Below are positions 23,134 to 34,075 of a stretch of DNA of 64,000 nt, in pieces. Numbering within the stretch: position 1 is the first letter of the stretch; each line of letters starts with the position of its first letter. Under the pieces are notes generated by a model. That model was not told the origin of the DNA, ran no database searches, and saw only the letters and a program-made list of their open reading frames with translations. Source of the stretch: Sindora glabra (taxonomy: Eukaryota; Streptophyta; Magnoliopsida; Fabales; Fabaceae); the NCBI GenBank assembly GCA_020226215.1, contig CM035230.1, positions 17,279,883-17,343,882 on the forward strand. Reading direction: 5' to 3'. A program made the translations under genes and the position numbers.

Positions 23134-23974
23134 TGTGCAAGTAAGAAATTTGATTTCACTCAACTTCTTTAACATTTGATGTAATATCATACATGAAATT
23201 TTAATGAATATTACTCATTACATTTACAAGTATTAGGTGTTCTCTTTTAGAAAGTGCTAACCTCCTATGTAGATTAACAAGTACCCATAATAAAGCATTT
23301 ATCTTTAATTAAGGTAACATTTCATCATTTTTAAACTTTTTTTTAACTTAAATTTGTTTAAATGGGGATAAAGATGTTGATCTAGTTATGATATGAGAAA
23401 TATAAAGGGAGAATGACAGGGTGTTAAGGTTTGGATTTAGGGTGGTGTAAGGAGAATGGCATACTGCATTGGTTATTTTTATTAACTGAAATAGTAGATA
23501 AAATATAACATTGATTGTTTATAAATAGATATTAGTTTGTGATAAAAATTCTTTGTATAGTATTCCTATGAAGAAACGATGATAATTTTATTCATATAGA
23601 AATTGACATTATTTTATTTTTATATGTTGGTTAAAAAACCAACATGGAATTGTCTAATATGCAACGAAGATTGTATATACGTCAAGTAATAATTGATACT
23701 AAATCTATTAAACAACTAACATTCAAAGACATTTCTATAATAAAATTTAGAGATTTTGGTATGCCACTAATGCAATAGTATACTGATGTACTACCAAATC
23801 TAATCACACATTAAGTTTACTTTTTTCTTAAGGTTAAATTTCACATGTTATATGATAACGTATCAATAATTAAATGGTATACTGGTATATTACTTTATTA
23901 GTTGTTTACTATGGATTTTTTCAAAAAGTTATTCAACAAGAACATTTCTTTTTAGTATATTAGTACACTAAACA
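23134..23974. other. AT-rich spacer, nothing recognised
   Basis: No coding, repeat or element end was identified apart from a small perfect hairpin, atgttggtt-aaaa-aaccaacat, at about 23623-23644. Confidence 0.4.
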
Positions 23975-25017
23975 TAGGTTTGGCAATAAGTTAAGCTAAG
24001 TTGGCCTTAACTTAGACTTAGATTGCATGGCTTGGCTCAAGTTCGATTTGAAACATTTTTTCCAGTTTAGGCTTAACTTGAATTGGGTTCATAAGTAGCT
24101 TGATTTAACTTGTTAGCTTAAATTAATTATATAATAATGAAATATTTTGTTAATAATTTCAAAGCTTAAAATATTTATGAAAGCAAATATTTTTAACAAC
24201 TTAGTGATATAAAATAAAAAGTTATAAATGACTAAATTTAGTTTTATTATATTATTACTTATATATTATAATCATATTTAATGTAATATAAGTGAAGATT
24301 TGTCTTAGATATAAATTTATAATATGAAGATAATTAAATGCTAAATGCTGAATTTGTTTGAATTTTTTAATTCTTTCATTAATGCTTCTAACTTTACTAA
24401 TTCATCTATAAACAAATCATAAATCTTATTTACAAATTACAAATCATAAGTAAACCTTACTTCATTATTTAACTTATAAAAGTTAAATTAATAAATTATT
24501 TGAAAAAATGAAACCTAAAGTTAAATTTATTAACTTAACTATTTAAATTATAAAAATAAAATTAATAAATTATTTGAAAGAATAAAAACTTGCAGTAAAA
24601 ATTATTTATTTGATTATTTGACTTATATAAGTAAAATTTATAAATTTTTAGAAATTTTTGTTCGTTAAGTTTCACTCTTCTAATAAATTTATAAATTAAA
24701 AATATCAACTATTATTATTTAATATTTTAATATTTTTACTTAAAATAATATTTGAAATTCTTAAAAAATTATTAAAATGCTATATTAGTAATAAATATAT
24801 TATTTTAAATTTTAGAATACAATATTATTAGATAATTTTTTAGAAAATAATAATATTTTATAATACATAAATGTATATTTATATAAATAATTTTACTTTA
24901 TATGTTAATGTATTAAGTCAGCTAATATATCGCTCATTTATTTCATGGCTTATTGAAGTAGATTTTTAATTGAGTTACAAGCTGCTTGCAAGTTAGTTTA
25001 ATTCATTATTAGTCATC
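23975..25017. mobile_element. Probable hAT-type non-autonomous element
   Basis: Candidate 8-bp target duplications flank the segment: actaaaca (23967-23974) and attaaaca (25018-25025), differing by one C/T. Ends taggtttggcaataagttaa and, inverted, gatgactaataatgaattaa share the spaced AAT...TTAA.CTAA pattern of TAGGG-TGGCAA-type hAT ends, eroded by transitions. The left subterminal region is rich in cttgg/agttaagc words, as in such elements. The interior is AT-rich with no transposase. A 1.0-kb size fits a non-autonomous derivative. Confidence 0.5.
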
Positions 25018-25025
25018 ATTAAACA

Positions 25026-27422
25026 CTTCTTTTATCTAACTTTTAACTTATTTATCAAATTATTAAATTATAAGTTAACTTATTAAATGCATTAAATACA
25101 CTAAAGAGAACAATAATCTCAAATTTTCACTTATGAAAATGAGGAACGATGGAGGGAAGAAACCATGCATGGCCAATCAATGGCTATGTAATAGTAAACA
25201 AAGGACGACCCTCAGTTGTTTTATAATTTCTAATATCTTAAAAATTAAGATATTAAATTTTTTAACGTATATAGATATTAAAAGTTGATAAACAAATATT
25301 AAAATCAACAATTATCTTTTATTTACTTGCCGAGTGTAATTAAGAACAGTTATTATAATCAAAACAACATTTAAGAATTCCTGCCAAACTATTACTTATT
25401 TCATTTGGTTGAAGCTGTAAGAAGTTTATAATTACAACCGTAATTAATTTAAGCAACATTTAAAATTAGCTTTATTTTGTAATAAAATGTTTTACATTAA
25501 AAATTTTCAACATTTTAAATATAAGTGGAATGCTTTCTTGGTATTTATATATCTTGTAATTAATAAATAATACGTGGCCATGTAATAGTGGTGAGGGGAA
25601 ATATAGCGTTTGTTATTTTTTGTTACATTTTTTTATATGTAAATGAATAAAGTATTTTAGCTCTATTTCTCACAAATAACTAATAGATTATAAGTTAATT
25701 GATAGTTAATAAATTAACTGATTTTATAAAAAATATTAATAAAATTAATTATTAAAATGACTGAAAATGTCAAATAACATAAAAAAGCATAATAATAAAT
25801 ATATAAAAATTAAATTAATTTATATTTATTTAAAGATCAAATTATATTAATGCAATTAATATGATCAAAATAAAAATATAATTGTCTAAAGTTTAATTAG
25901 TTATATTTTACAACCTTATATATTTATTTATGTACATTATTTTTATTTAATTATTATTTATTATAGAGATATAATTACATAAAATATAATTAATTATATT
26001 TTATAACATTACTTATTTATTTACATGCATATTTTGATATATTTATTATAGTTGAAAATAAGGATATAATTAACTACAATACATTTATTTATTTACTTAT
26101 TTTTATTTAGCAAGGATTTAGGGTAATAATATAATTAATTGAAATTTTATTACTTATATATTTATTACTTAAAATTTAATTATAATCATATATTTATTTA
26201 ATTATTTAATTAATTTTTATTTTTATCATTTAAATTAGAAATATAATTATTTATTAAAGTTATGAATTGTAAATTATTAAAAAAGGCTAAATTTGAAAAA
26301 AGTAAAAAATTATTAACCTATAATTAATAAGTTTCTTATGATAACTTATCAAATTGGAATTTATTTATTTTCATAAATTAATGTATGAAACATATTTAGA
26401 AACTAATTTATCACTTATTAATTAAGTACGTACCTTTCTATTATGTTAGTATATTTTGATTATAAAATATGAATATAAATGAATAAAATTATTTTTATAG
26501 GAAAAATTAGTCAAAAAAATTGCGGGGAAAGAGTTTTCAAATTTTCAATTAACCTTTAACTCAACCAATTGGAATTAGTCGTTGGACTTGCGATTAAAAC
26601 AGATAGTGCCATAATGTTAGTGTCAAAATTGGAATATGGAGGACGAAATTAACAATTTTGTCAATGAAATTATAAAGTATTAATAAAATAATTTTTAAAT
26701 AATTTAAGATTATAATTTTATCTTTAAATAATAATTTTTACAAATAATTTTATTTCTAAAATATTTTATTGAAAAATAAAATTATATATATGAATTTTTA
26801 TTAAGAGATGAAATTATAATTTTATATAATTTAAGAATAATTTTACTAGCACATCATAATTTTAAAGAAAAAATCATTAATTTTATCAAATAAATTCTTG
26901 AAAAAAAATTGGAATAATAAAACTCCTAAAATATCTGTAGAAAAGTATGCCCTAAATTTACTATTGAAATATAAATTTATATTCCTGTGCGTATGATTTG
27001 AAAATGTATGGTTAAAGGCATGCATACGTATACAGCTAAACTATTATGTCAGTTTTGAAATGCACGCAACACCGGTTGCGGCTGCAATTAGCATGCCGGC
27101 ACCCGGCACTGTCACAATACACAGCAATTATAGTTCTTTTCAAAGTCATAAACCTGCGGGTGTCGCGAACGTAATAACAACAATAAATTATTTTTTTAAA
27201 CAAAAGAAATGGCAAAAATCTCAATATCTTACATTTAAATAAATTTTATTTAATATAATATAATATTACATTATATTATAAGAATTTTTATTAATAAAAT
27301 ATATAGCAATTATTATTATATATTTTTAATTATATAAGTGGATAAATTTTTTTTTCACAACCCAACATCGATGAGGGCAATTTTATTTCCCCATCCATGC
27401 AAACTTCGAGACATAAATCACA
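25026..27422. other. AT-rich spacer with degenerate internal repeats
   Basis: Extremely AT-rich. Between about 25880 and 26240 the words atataattaa, tttatttattt and acttat recur at roughly 90-110 bp intervals, suggesting a worn tandem array. No gene is recognised. A CpG-bearing island at 27050-27180 is listed separately. Confidence 0.4.
27050..27180. other. Small CpG-bearing complex-sequence island
   Basis: About 130 bp with many CG dinucleotides (acgc, ccggttgcgg, tgccggcacccggc, gtcgcgaacg), flanked on both sides by sequence almost without CG. Two opposite open frames (27036-27224 minus, 27060-27242 plus) overlap here and neither has recognisable motifs. It may be a young MITE fragment, a remnant of a CpG-bearing LTR, or unmethylated unique sequence. 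Confidence 0.5.
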
Positions 27423-27431
27423 TTGAAATGA
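27423..27431 (+). repeat. 9-bp target-site duplication TTGAAATGA, left copy
   Basis: Identical to 27604-27612. A perfect 9-bp duplication is the Mutator-superfamily signature. Confidence 0.9.
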
Positions 27432-27603
27432 GGTGCTTGCTATGGTGCCTCTTGGGTTTGGTACCCGGGGTGATGTGGCAAAATACAAGCCATTGGATGA
27501 GATTACAAAAGTCTTAGCATTGACTTAGTAATCTCATCCAATGGCCTGTATTTTGCCACATCACCCCGGGTTTGGTACCACTAGGGGCACCTTAGAATTC
27601 ACC
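27432..27603. mobile_element. Mutator-like hairpin MITE
   Basis: A 172-bp element made almost entirely of two inverted arms. The left arm, ggtgcttgctatggtgcc through gatgagattac (ending 27506), pairs with the right arm from gtaatctcatcc (27528) to ggcaccttagaattcacc. The inner 45 bp around ggggtgatgtggc and cattggatgagattac match almost perfectly. The loop (27507-27527) contains a further aagtc/gactt pairing. Flanks carry a perfect 9-bp duplication TTGAAATGA. There is no coding capacity, so it depends on a transposase in trans. If transcribed it would fold into a long near-perfect hairpin and could feed small-RNA production; that is inference. Confidence 0.92.
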
Positions 27604-27612
27604 TTGAAATGA
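27604..27612 (+). repeat. 9-bp target-site duplication TTGAAATGA, right copy
   Basis: Exact match to 27423-27431; sets the MITE boundary. Confidence 0.9.
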
Positions 27613-27724
27613 TAGCGTTCGATCTGGTGCTTTCTTAATTAGTTGTGTTCTCTCTCTTTTTCCTTCTCAGAAAATCAGTGTGTATTATTTTTTAGGGGCA
27701 GAATTAACATTTGAGGGTCAACAA

Positions 27725-28129
27725 GGTTAAATAGTTTGTGTACTATACATAATTTATCAATAAAATAGAATTATTATTAATTAGGTCTTGTGTGATATAA
27801 TTAATGAATAATTTGGTATTTAGTCCAATACTGATAAAATGGATATAGATTTTATGATGGATAAGATCCACAACTTGAATTGATTTATAAATATAGGATC
27901 TTTATCCCACATAAATAATGTTTCTTGAACTAACCTATTCTACAAACAAAGACACTATTTACGGAGGAAATCTCCTATGACTCGTGATATCACATAATAG
28001 AATTGGGTCAATCACGTAAATTAATTTATATCATTTTTTATAAATTAATTGATTCGTGAACTTCTCATACTATAATTCAAAGCCCAAGATTGGGAATAAT
28101 ATTTCTTTTTTAAAATCAAAATTTCTACA
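27725..28129 (+). repeat. Copia element 2, 5' LTR
   Basis: Aligned with 31901-32319 over its length: shared blocks include ttaaatagtttgtg (here) / ttaaataatttgtg, taattaggtcttgtgtga, atcacataat and tactataattcaaagccca. Ends ...ctaca. Confidence 0.9.
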
Positions 28130-28131
28130 AT

Positions 28132-28144
28132 TGATATCAGAACC
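28132..28144 (+). promoter_or_regulatory. Primer-binding site for initiator tRNA-Met
   Basis: TGATATCAGAACC, two bases after the LTR. It differs from the standard plant copia site TGGTATCAGAGCC by two G-to-A changes. Confidence 0.88.
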
Positions 28145-29654
28145 TAGTTGAATCTTTGGATTGTGATTGAAAATTTTCATAACATCTAATTTTTCTTTCA
28201 TGGTCATGGATGTATGTTTATGTGCTTTGATCATGAATGCATCTATAAATTGTTATATTTGTTTTGAGTTCATGATTGAAAGTGTCAATTGACCACTAAT
28301 AAATATTTATGGGTTTTATTTTATGGATAAGAATCTGAGAACTAGGGATGGTGCATGAAAAATTTATGATTTTGTATTTTTTTTTGCTTTATGCCTTAAA
28401 TTTTAGTATGTTTGAATGTTCCATACCTATGTGAGTTAGGATGAGAAGGACATGTTTATGGCTTGTTAAAGTTCTATCAAGTTTTCAAATTGGGTATGCA
28501 CTAAAATTTGTTTTATGCATACAAGCAATTGTGTCATCCATATATGAGTTTGATTATGGAAATATTGCCATGTTTCCTAGAAGTTTGAATGAATGTATCT
28601 AGATATACTTTGGGCAAGGACTAGGAAATATCAAAAAGGATGAAAGCCATTGTCGAACCTCCATGAATATTCATAATTTGTATCAAATTGAGAGGAAGAA
28701 AAATGGTTAGTTGAAACTAGATCTAAAGGGGAATGAAAATTTTCCCTAAGAATATCGAAAACCTTTATAACTGTTATTTAAAATTTTGGAAAATTTTGAA
28801 ATTTAAAAAACCCATAAAATTCTGGATGAAAAATAGTTACATTAGATTTAGGGAGGATAAATATGAAATTTTGGGTGAAATTCTAGGTGAAATTGCAAAG
28901 AAAATAGGTTAGAATCTTGTTGGGTTGCAGCTAGGTCAGACTCAAGTCGAATTCAACCAAGTCTGCATGGTGCACTTGCCTACCCGCATAGTTGGTGCGT
29001 GGTGGCCATACGCCACCATATCGGTGTTAGGGGCAGTGATCATACATATGTACTCTATTCTTTAGCACTTTTTTATGGGCTTATTTAAATATTTGTTTAA
29101 AACTATTTTTAGTTGAAATTTTTCCTCAATAATTCTTATACTATAAGTTACTTATTATAGTTTTTATAGCATTTATGGACACTGTTTGTATAATGTAATA
29201 ATTTTTGGAGGGTTATTACATTAATTAGGAATACTCATATTATGCCCTAAAAATTTTATGTAATTGTGTACTCCCTTTTATGAGACCATTTACATGAAAT
29301 TTTGTATAGAATTTTGAAAGGAAAAATTTGTTATAAAATATGCAAGGGAGAGGCTATATTGATAAAGCTAAATACCTTTGGGTATTATATTATTGATATA
29401 GTAAGTTAGTTATAATATGTATGTAAAGTTGAGTGTTTTATTTCTAAGATTTTTTTAAACACCTCTTGGTGTTAAAATTTTAGGAGTATGATATTTGACT
29501 CTTCTATTATGTTATAAAATTCTAAAATACCCTTTGATATTAAATTTTATAATATACTTCTGTATGAAATTATGCTATTAAGAGGAAAATGTGAGCATGA
29601 TTAAGTATATACATGCAATGATAGTTTGATACATTTTTCTTTACTACTTTACAC
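28145..29654 (+). other. Copia element 2 leader region
   Basis: Non-coding between the primer-binding site and gag. Mostly AT-rich, with a less AT-rich stretch at about 28920-29040 (aattcaaccaagtctgcatg; gcgtggtggccatacgccac) that retains several CG. The roughly 1.5-kb leader is long for copia and may itself hold a small insertion. Confidence 0.5.
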
Positions 29655-30005
29655 ATGCAGTTAGCCTCTATAAAGACATTGCATGGAATAAATCATCATA
29701 AATGGGCAATAACTAGGTTGGACATGATAATTAATGAACCAAAACCTAAAATTGAACTAAACTCACATATGGATGTAAAAGCGAAACATGAAAAATGGAA
29801 AGAATCCAATAGAATTTACTTGATGATCATAAAATATTTTATAAACTTAAGTGTTAGAGAAGGCATCCTTATGATTGAGACTACAGATGCAAAGACCTTT
29901 CTAGAATTTGTGAAATTTTTTTTAAAAAAAATTGATAAAGCACAAAAGGGATATTATATCTCACTACTTGAACAAATTTTTTATAATAGAGTCAATGAAG
30001 TTTAA
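29655..30005 (+). pseudogene. Copia element 2 gag (N-terminal and central part), still open
   Basis: A 116-codon open frame with clear copia gag features. IKTLHGINHHKWAI near the N-terminus matches the L.G.NY..W block. HEKWKESNRIYLMIIKYFI matches the ..W...N..S...I...I block. TTDAKTFLEFVKFFLKKIDK matches the A...W..L...F block. Gag forms the particle in which reverse transcription occurs. The frame continues beyond the stop at 30003-30005 as EHILKLNNYCNKFKTL and LPFKFD (30009-30120), so one stop interrupts what was a longer gag. An open frame this long is unusual in this window. The protein is incomplete, hence pseudogene. Confidence 0.85.
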
Positions 30006-30490
30006 GAGCATATTCTAAAACTTAATAATTATTGTAACAAATTTAAGACCTTGAAACTTCATTTAGATGATGATTATCTTATCTAAAGAGTATTAGAATC
30101 ACTACCCTTCAAATTTGATATTTAAGAGGCTACTTATTAAGCTTAAAAAGGTTAATGGATAATGAATGACGTGATAACCATATTAAGCCAAGTAGAAGAG
30201 AATATAAGAAAAGGGAAAACTTGTGGAGTTAATCTAGTGGCTAATGGTTTTTTTTTTTTTCTGGACAAGGAATGAAAGAGCACTTTAAGGATAATTATGG
30301 GAAGTTTTTGAGTGATCAAAAGAAAGGGTAAACTAGTGACCATTTGAAACTTAAAAAGGCCCAGTTCAAAGAAAATATCGATGTTATAAGAAATTTGGAC
30401 ATAAGAAAGTTGATTGCTTCAAATTTAAGAAATATATGGAGAAGAAAAAGAAAGAGTTAGAAAAATTTGAAGGAGAAAAAGCCCAATAAT
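30006..30490 (+). pseudogene. Copia element 2 gag C-terminal part with zinc knuckle
   Basis: After the stop at 30005 the reading resumes with the gag C-terminal half (VLESLPFKFDI). At about 30375-30480 it has RKYRCYKKFGHKKVDCFKFK followed by a lysine/glutamate-rich tail. C-Y-x-x-F-G-H-x-x-x-D-C is the CCHC knuckle with the second cysteine replaced. It normally binds RNA. Stops and a frameshift separate the pieces. The minus open frame 30152-30343 is an artefact. Confidence 0.7.
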
Positions 30491-31019
30491 TAGGGATGGT
30501 TATTTTTTCATTAAACATGTGCTTAAAACATTTATTTTTTGTTATTTTTTGATGAGATTGTCTAATTTACTATGTATGTATCCTATTTTACACTTATGAT
30601 TTAATGAATAAAATTGTTATTTCTCTTATTGAAAATTAAGTGAGCAAAACAGACTAGAATATTTGGGTGTTTAGGTAATTTTAATTCTATTTGATGTGGA
30701 TATATGTGTTAATTAAGACAAAGCAGTGTTAAAGTAGATTTAGCTTAAGCCCTAGAAGTGAAAGTGTGATAAGCTAAAAAACTTCTTTAATGGTAAGCCC
30801 ATAATACAAAGGTCCTAAGGGCCTTTACTTATCTCATTCTAATTAGAAAGGAATCCAACCCATTGCTATGCTCTTATGTTTGCTATTCTAAAAGGATCAA
30901 ATTTTTTTTAGGCGTAAGTGGTTTACTAAGTGATAAAGGGTTATCATATATATGTCAATTGTATGTAACTTATTGTTAATTTAAGACAATGGTTTTGGAG
31001 TGCAAACTATCTTATATCT
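30491..31019 (+). other. Copia element 2 deletion junction region
   Basis: No protease, integrase or reverse transcriptase motif could be found in either strand of this short segment, although about 3 kb of coding sequence would be expected between gag and RNase H. The sequence is AT-rich and unassignable. Confidence 0.5.
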
Positions 31020-31380
31020 GGATGGTACAATTAATTACACATTGGCTTATAGAAGATTGGAAGATTTGACTAGATGTATGTTAGAAGGTGCTATATCATG
31101 GAATTATTATGTAGTCAATTATAGCAATCTCCATTAAAGGGTAGAGCATGTTGCATGTGATGATTTTCCTTATCCAGCTGGAAAGATTAAAAGTTTTTTT
31201 GGATGTGACCAGATTTATGTCATGATAATACTATTGCCAAGGAATTCTTTCTCAACATTGGCAAATTTACTCATGTAAAGGACTTCGAATTGAAATACTT
31301 GTTAGTGAGAGAGAGAATATGTGAGCATATCACTTATTTTTCACTAATTATAAACTAGTGGATCTATTAACTAGAAGGCT
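31020..31380 (+). pseudogene. Copia element 2 RNase H remnant
   Basis: LDGTINYTLAYRRL, then EDLTRCMLEGAISWNYYVV, correspond to the copia RNase H block D..D.AGD...R.S..G......GAISW. Further on FELKYLLVRERICEHITY and LVDLLTRRL match the C-terminal H.D.KYHF.RE and AD.LTK.L motifs. Catalytic aspartates are lost in places and frames shift. This is the end of pol; the 3' untranslated region follows. Confidence 0.7.
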
Positions 31381-31900
31381 TAGGGTTAAAAATAAAAACA
31401 TGATCATTTGAATAATGTTAACTTGCCTAAGCCTTTTTTGGTGTCTTGGGTTAGTGGGAGTTTTGATGATATGAACTCATTGATATCTTATAATATCTTT
31501 AAAGGAAGTACTCATAATAAGATATTCATATTATTACCATGAATTTTATGCACATTTTAGGGGGCATAGCATATAATTAAAGATATTTAATCCTTATCTC
31601 ATCATTAATGAGAATTTTATTCTTATCATACATGCTAGATAGATGTTAGCACCCTTTATGCATAGATTTACATATAGTCACATAAAATTGTGTAAGTCTT
31701 ATTCTACATATATTGATAGTGTTAATTAATGAGATACGGGCGTTTGGTATGTGTTGTTGTGATACCCCTTTGGATATAGCATTTACATTATCAAATACTA
31801 TGATTTCAATTAGATTGATAGGTATAAAAGTACCATTTCTATATTAACATTAATCCATTTATGGCCATATTAATAAATTATGTACATCTAAGTTAGAGAT
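31381..31900 (+). other. Copia element 2, 3' untranslated region and purine tract
   Basis: No coding. Ends aagttagagat directly before TGTT of the 3' LTR, a weakened polypurine tract. Confidence 0.6.
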
Positions 31901-32319
31901 TGTTAAATAATTTGTGGACTATATATAATTCATTAATAAAATAGTATTATTGTTAATTAGGCCTTGTGTGACATAATTAATAAGCATTTGTGTACTTAAC
32001 CCAATATTAATAAAACAAGTATGAATCCTATGATAGATAGGATTCACAACCTAGATTAATTCATAAATATAGGATCCTTACATTATATTTTTGATGTCTA
32101 AGGTTTTAGTGCTCCATTGAACAAATCCATTTTGCATATAGAGAGATTGCTAAGGGAGAAAATTTCTTGTGACTTGTCATATCACATAATGGAATTAGGT
32201 GAACCAAGTAACTTAATCTATATCATCCTTTATAGATTAACTGATTCATAAACTTCTTATACTATAATTCAAAGCCCAGGAGTAGGAATAATGATTTTTT
32301 GAAAATCAAAATTCTTGCA
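31901..32319 (+). repeat. Copia element 2, 3' LTR
   Basis: 419 bp, starting TGTTAAATAATTTG and ending ATTCTTGCA; aligns with 27725-28129. Followed by aataa, the decayed target duplication. Confidence 0.9.
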
Positions 32320-32324
32320 AATAA

Positions 32325-34070
32325 GGGTGAATATATTTTTAATATTTTAATACTGATTAAATTTATAAATTAGTAGGAATATTTTGAATAATATGATAAT
32401 TTTATATAAGACTTTTAGAAAGCTAATAAGGACACATTGCCCACCAAACTAAATGTAGCTCCGTTACTATTGCCTATTGAGTAGTTTCTTACATCAAAAT
32501 ATTTAATTTAGTCACAATTGTTATTTAGAAAATGAATGATTTGTAATAATCCTATCAATATACAATTGATTCTAAAACTCTTCACCTTTTTTATTGAATA
32601 CAAATTAATATTTTCTTCTATGAAATTGTTAAGTTTTTATTTAAGGATATGACATCATTAATCTAATTGTCTTAATGATTGTAATCTTAACCTGGGTAGA
32701 GCAAGCAACCATGTTACCTAATTATATATTTTGTTCAATAATTAATATTTTATGCTTGAAGCTAGATGATAAGATCGAATCTAGTCTTTATAAAATAGCA
32801 TTTGTTTTTAGCAATACCCCTAGTTGCTAAAGATAACACCAATCTACCATACTACAATATATATGCATATTAAAGAACTTTTAATTATTCAATCAATGAT
32901 GAGAGAAAAAAATATTTACGTACATATATTTAATATATTATATATTACAAAAAAATTTTACCATAAAATATTATAATAAATAATTTGAAATGATATTTTC
33001 AAAGTAAAATGAATTGATTTAAATTATTATTAAATAATTATTTAAAATTAATTTATATTTAAATATACATATTAAAAAAATAATGATTTAACGTAATATA
33101 ATTTCTAACACTAAATAGGCAGATCACTAAGGTTAATGTACAAGATAAATTCAATTTAGTAGAGACAGTTGTTAGCCTATCAAGCTATCAAATATTAAAT
33201 TTATACATCAAATTAATTTTTTTTAATATAAAGGAGAGCTCTTCAACTTAGGGTTGAAGTAGACTAAAGATAAAATAGCTAGACTTGCATAAAAGAAAGA
33301 TTAGCATGATCTAGCTTGTAAATCTAGCCTTATTAATGGATTTTCTATCTACTAATATTAATGAATTCTTCTAGTAACTATAATAAGTATTTCCACTATT
33401 TATCTATTCATAGATATTCTATAGTTTAACTTGATTAATTTCTATCTACTAAATTTTACCTAATGTTACACCTTTACAATATGATATTATGATTGTTAAA
33501 GAGTGGAGGTTAACAATGTGAATTACAATACTTGATATGATACTTTGATTGTTAGCGAGTGAAGACCAATAGTATGGTTATAAGGATAGACAACATAACA
33601 TTGATTTATCTCACATGTTTTGTATACTTAATAAATCATTTTGTGTTTATGGATTATACATGATTAATATTATACAAATTATGTGAATGAAAGATAGCTT
33701 ACTATTGTGTTCTACATGCTTACAACTTCTTTGTTAGTTCTTGGTTTGTGATTTTAGTCCTTGTATTGCTAAATAATGTCATGAGATACGTGATAACAAG
33801 TTTGACTTATAAAAGCTTGTTGAATGATTGCTAATAATGTCTAGTTCTTGTTCAAGGGAAGCACAACAAGAATGCTAAATTAATTAGGCTATCATGGTGC
33901 ATTAAATACAACCTTTCATAAATCACATTTATGTACTTATTGGTATAAGTAGTTTATATAAGAACCACTTACTAAATCTTATAATACTTACCCTCATTGG
34001 GTGTTTATTTTCTTATATATAGAATCACAATGTTGAGATGCCAATTCATAAGGACTCCATGGTGATCAAG
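32325..34070. other. AT-rich spacer passing into repeat family D
   Basis: No gene recognised. The last part (from about 33990; tcacaatgttgagatgccaa, ggtgatcaaggtgcc) is homologous to 46869-46925 and belongs to repeat family D. Two short direct repeats lie at 33481-33576. Confidence 0.45.
33481..33576 (+). repeat. Direct repeat pair, 56-bp spacing
   Basis: atgatattatgattgttaaa at 33481 and atgatactttgattgttagc at 33537, each continuing gagtg(g/a)ag...: an old two-unit duplication. Confidence 0.7.
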
Positions 34071-34075
34071 GTGCC

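Larger units (their letters stand above)
27725..32319 (+). mobile_element. Ty1-copia element 2, internally deleted
   Basis: 4.6 kb with LTRs of about 405 and 419 bp, a tRNA-Met primer-binding site (28132-28144), a degenerate purine tract before the 3' LTR, and flanks aacaa (27720-27724) and aataa (32320-32324), a 5-bp duplication differing by one C/T. The interior keeps a long 5' untranslated region, gag, and an RNase H remnant. Protease, integrase and the body of reverse transcriptase are missing between about 30490 and 31020, so an internal deletion has occurred. It is dead but better preserved in gag than element 1 is anywhere. Confidence 0.88.
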
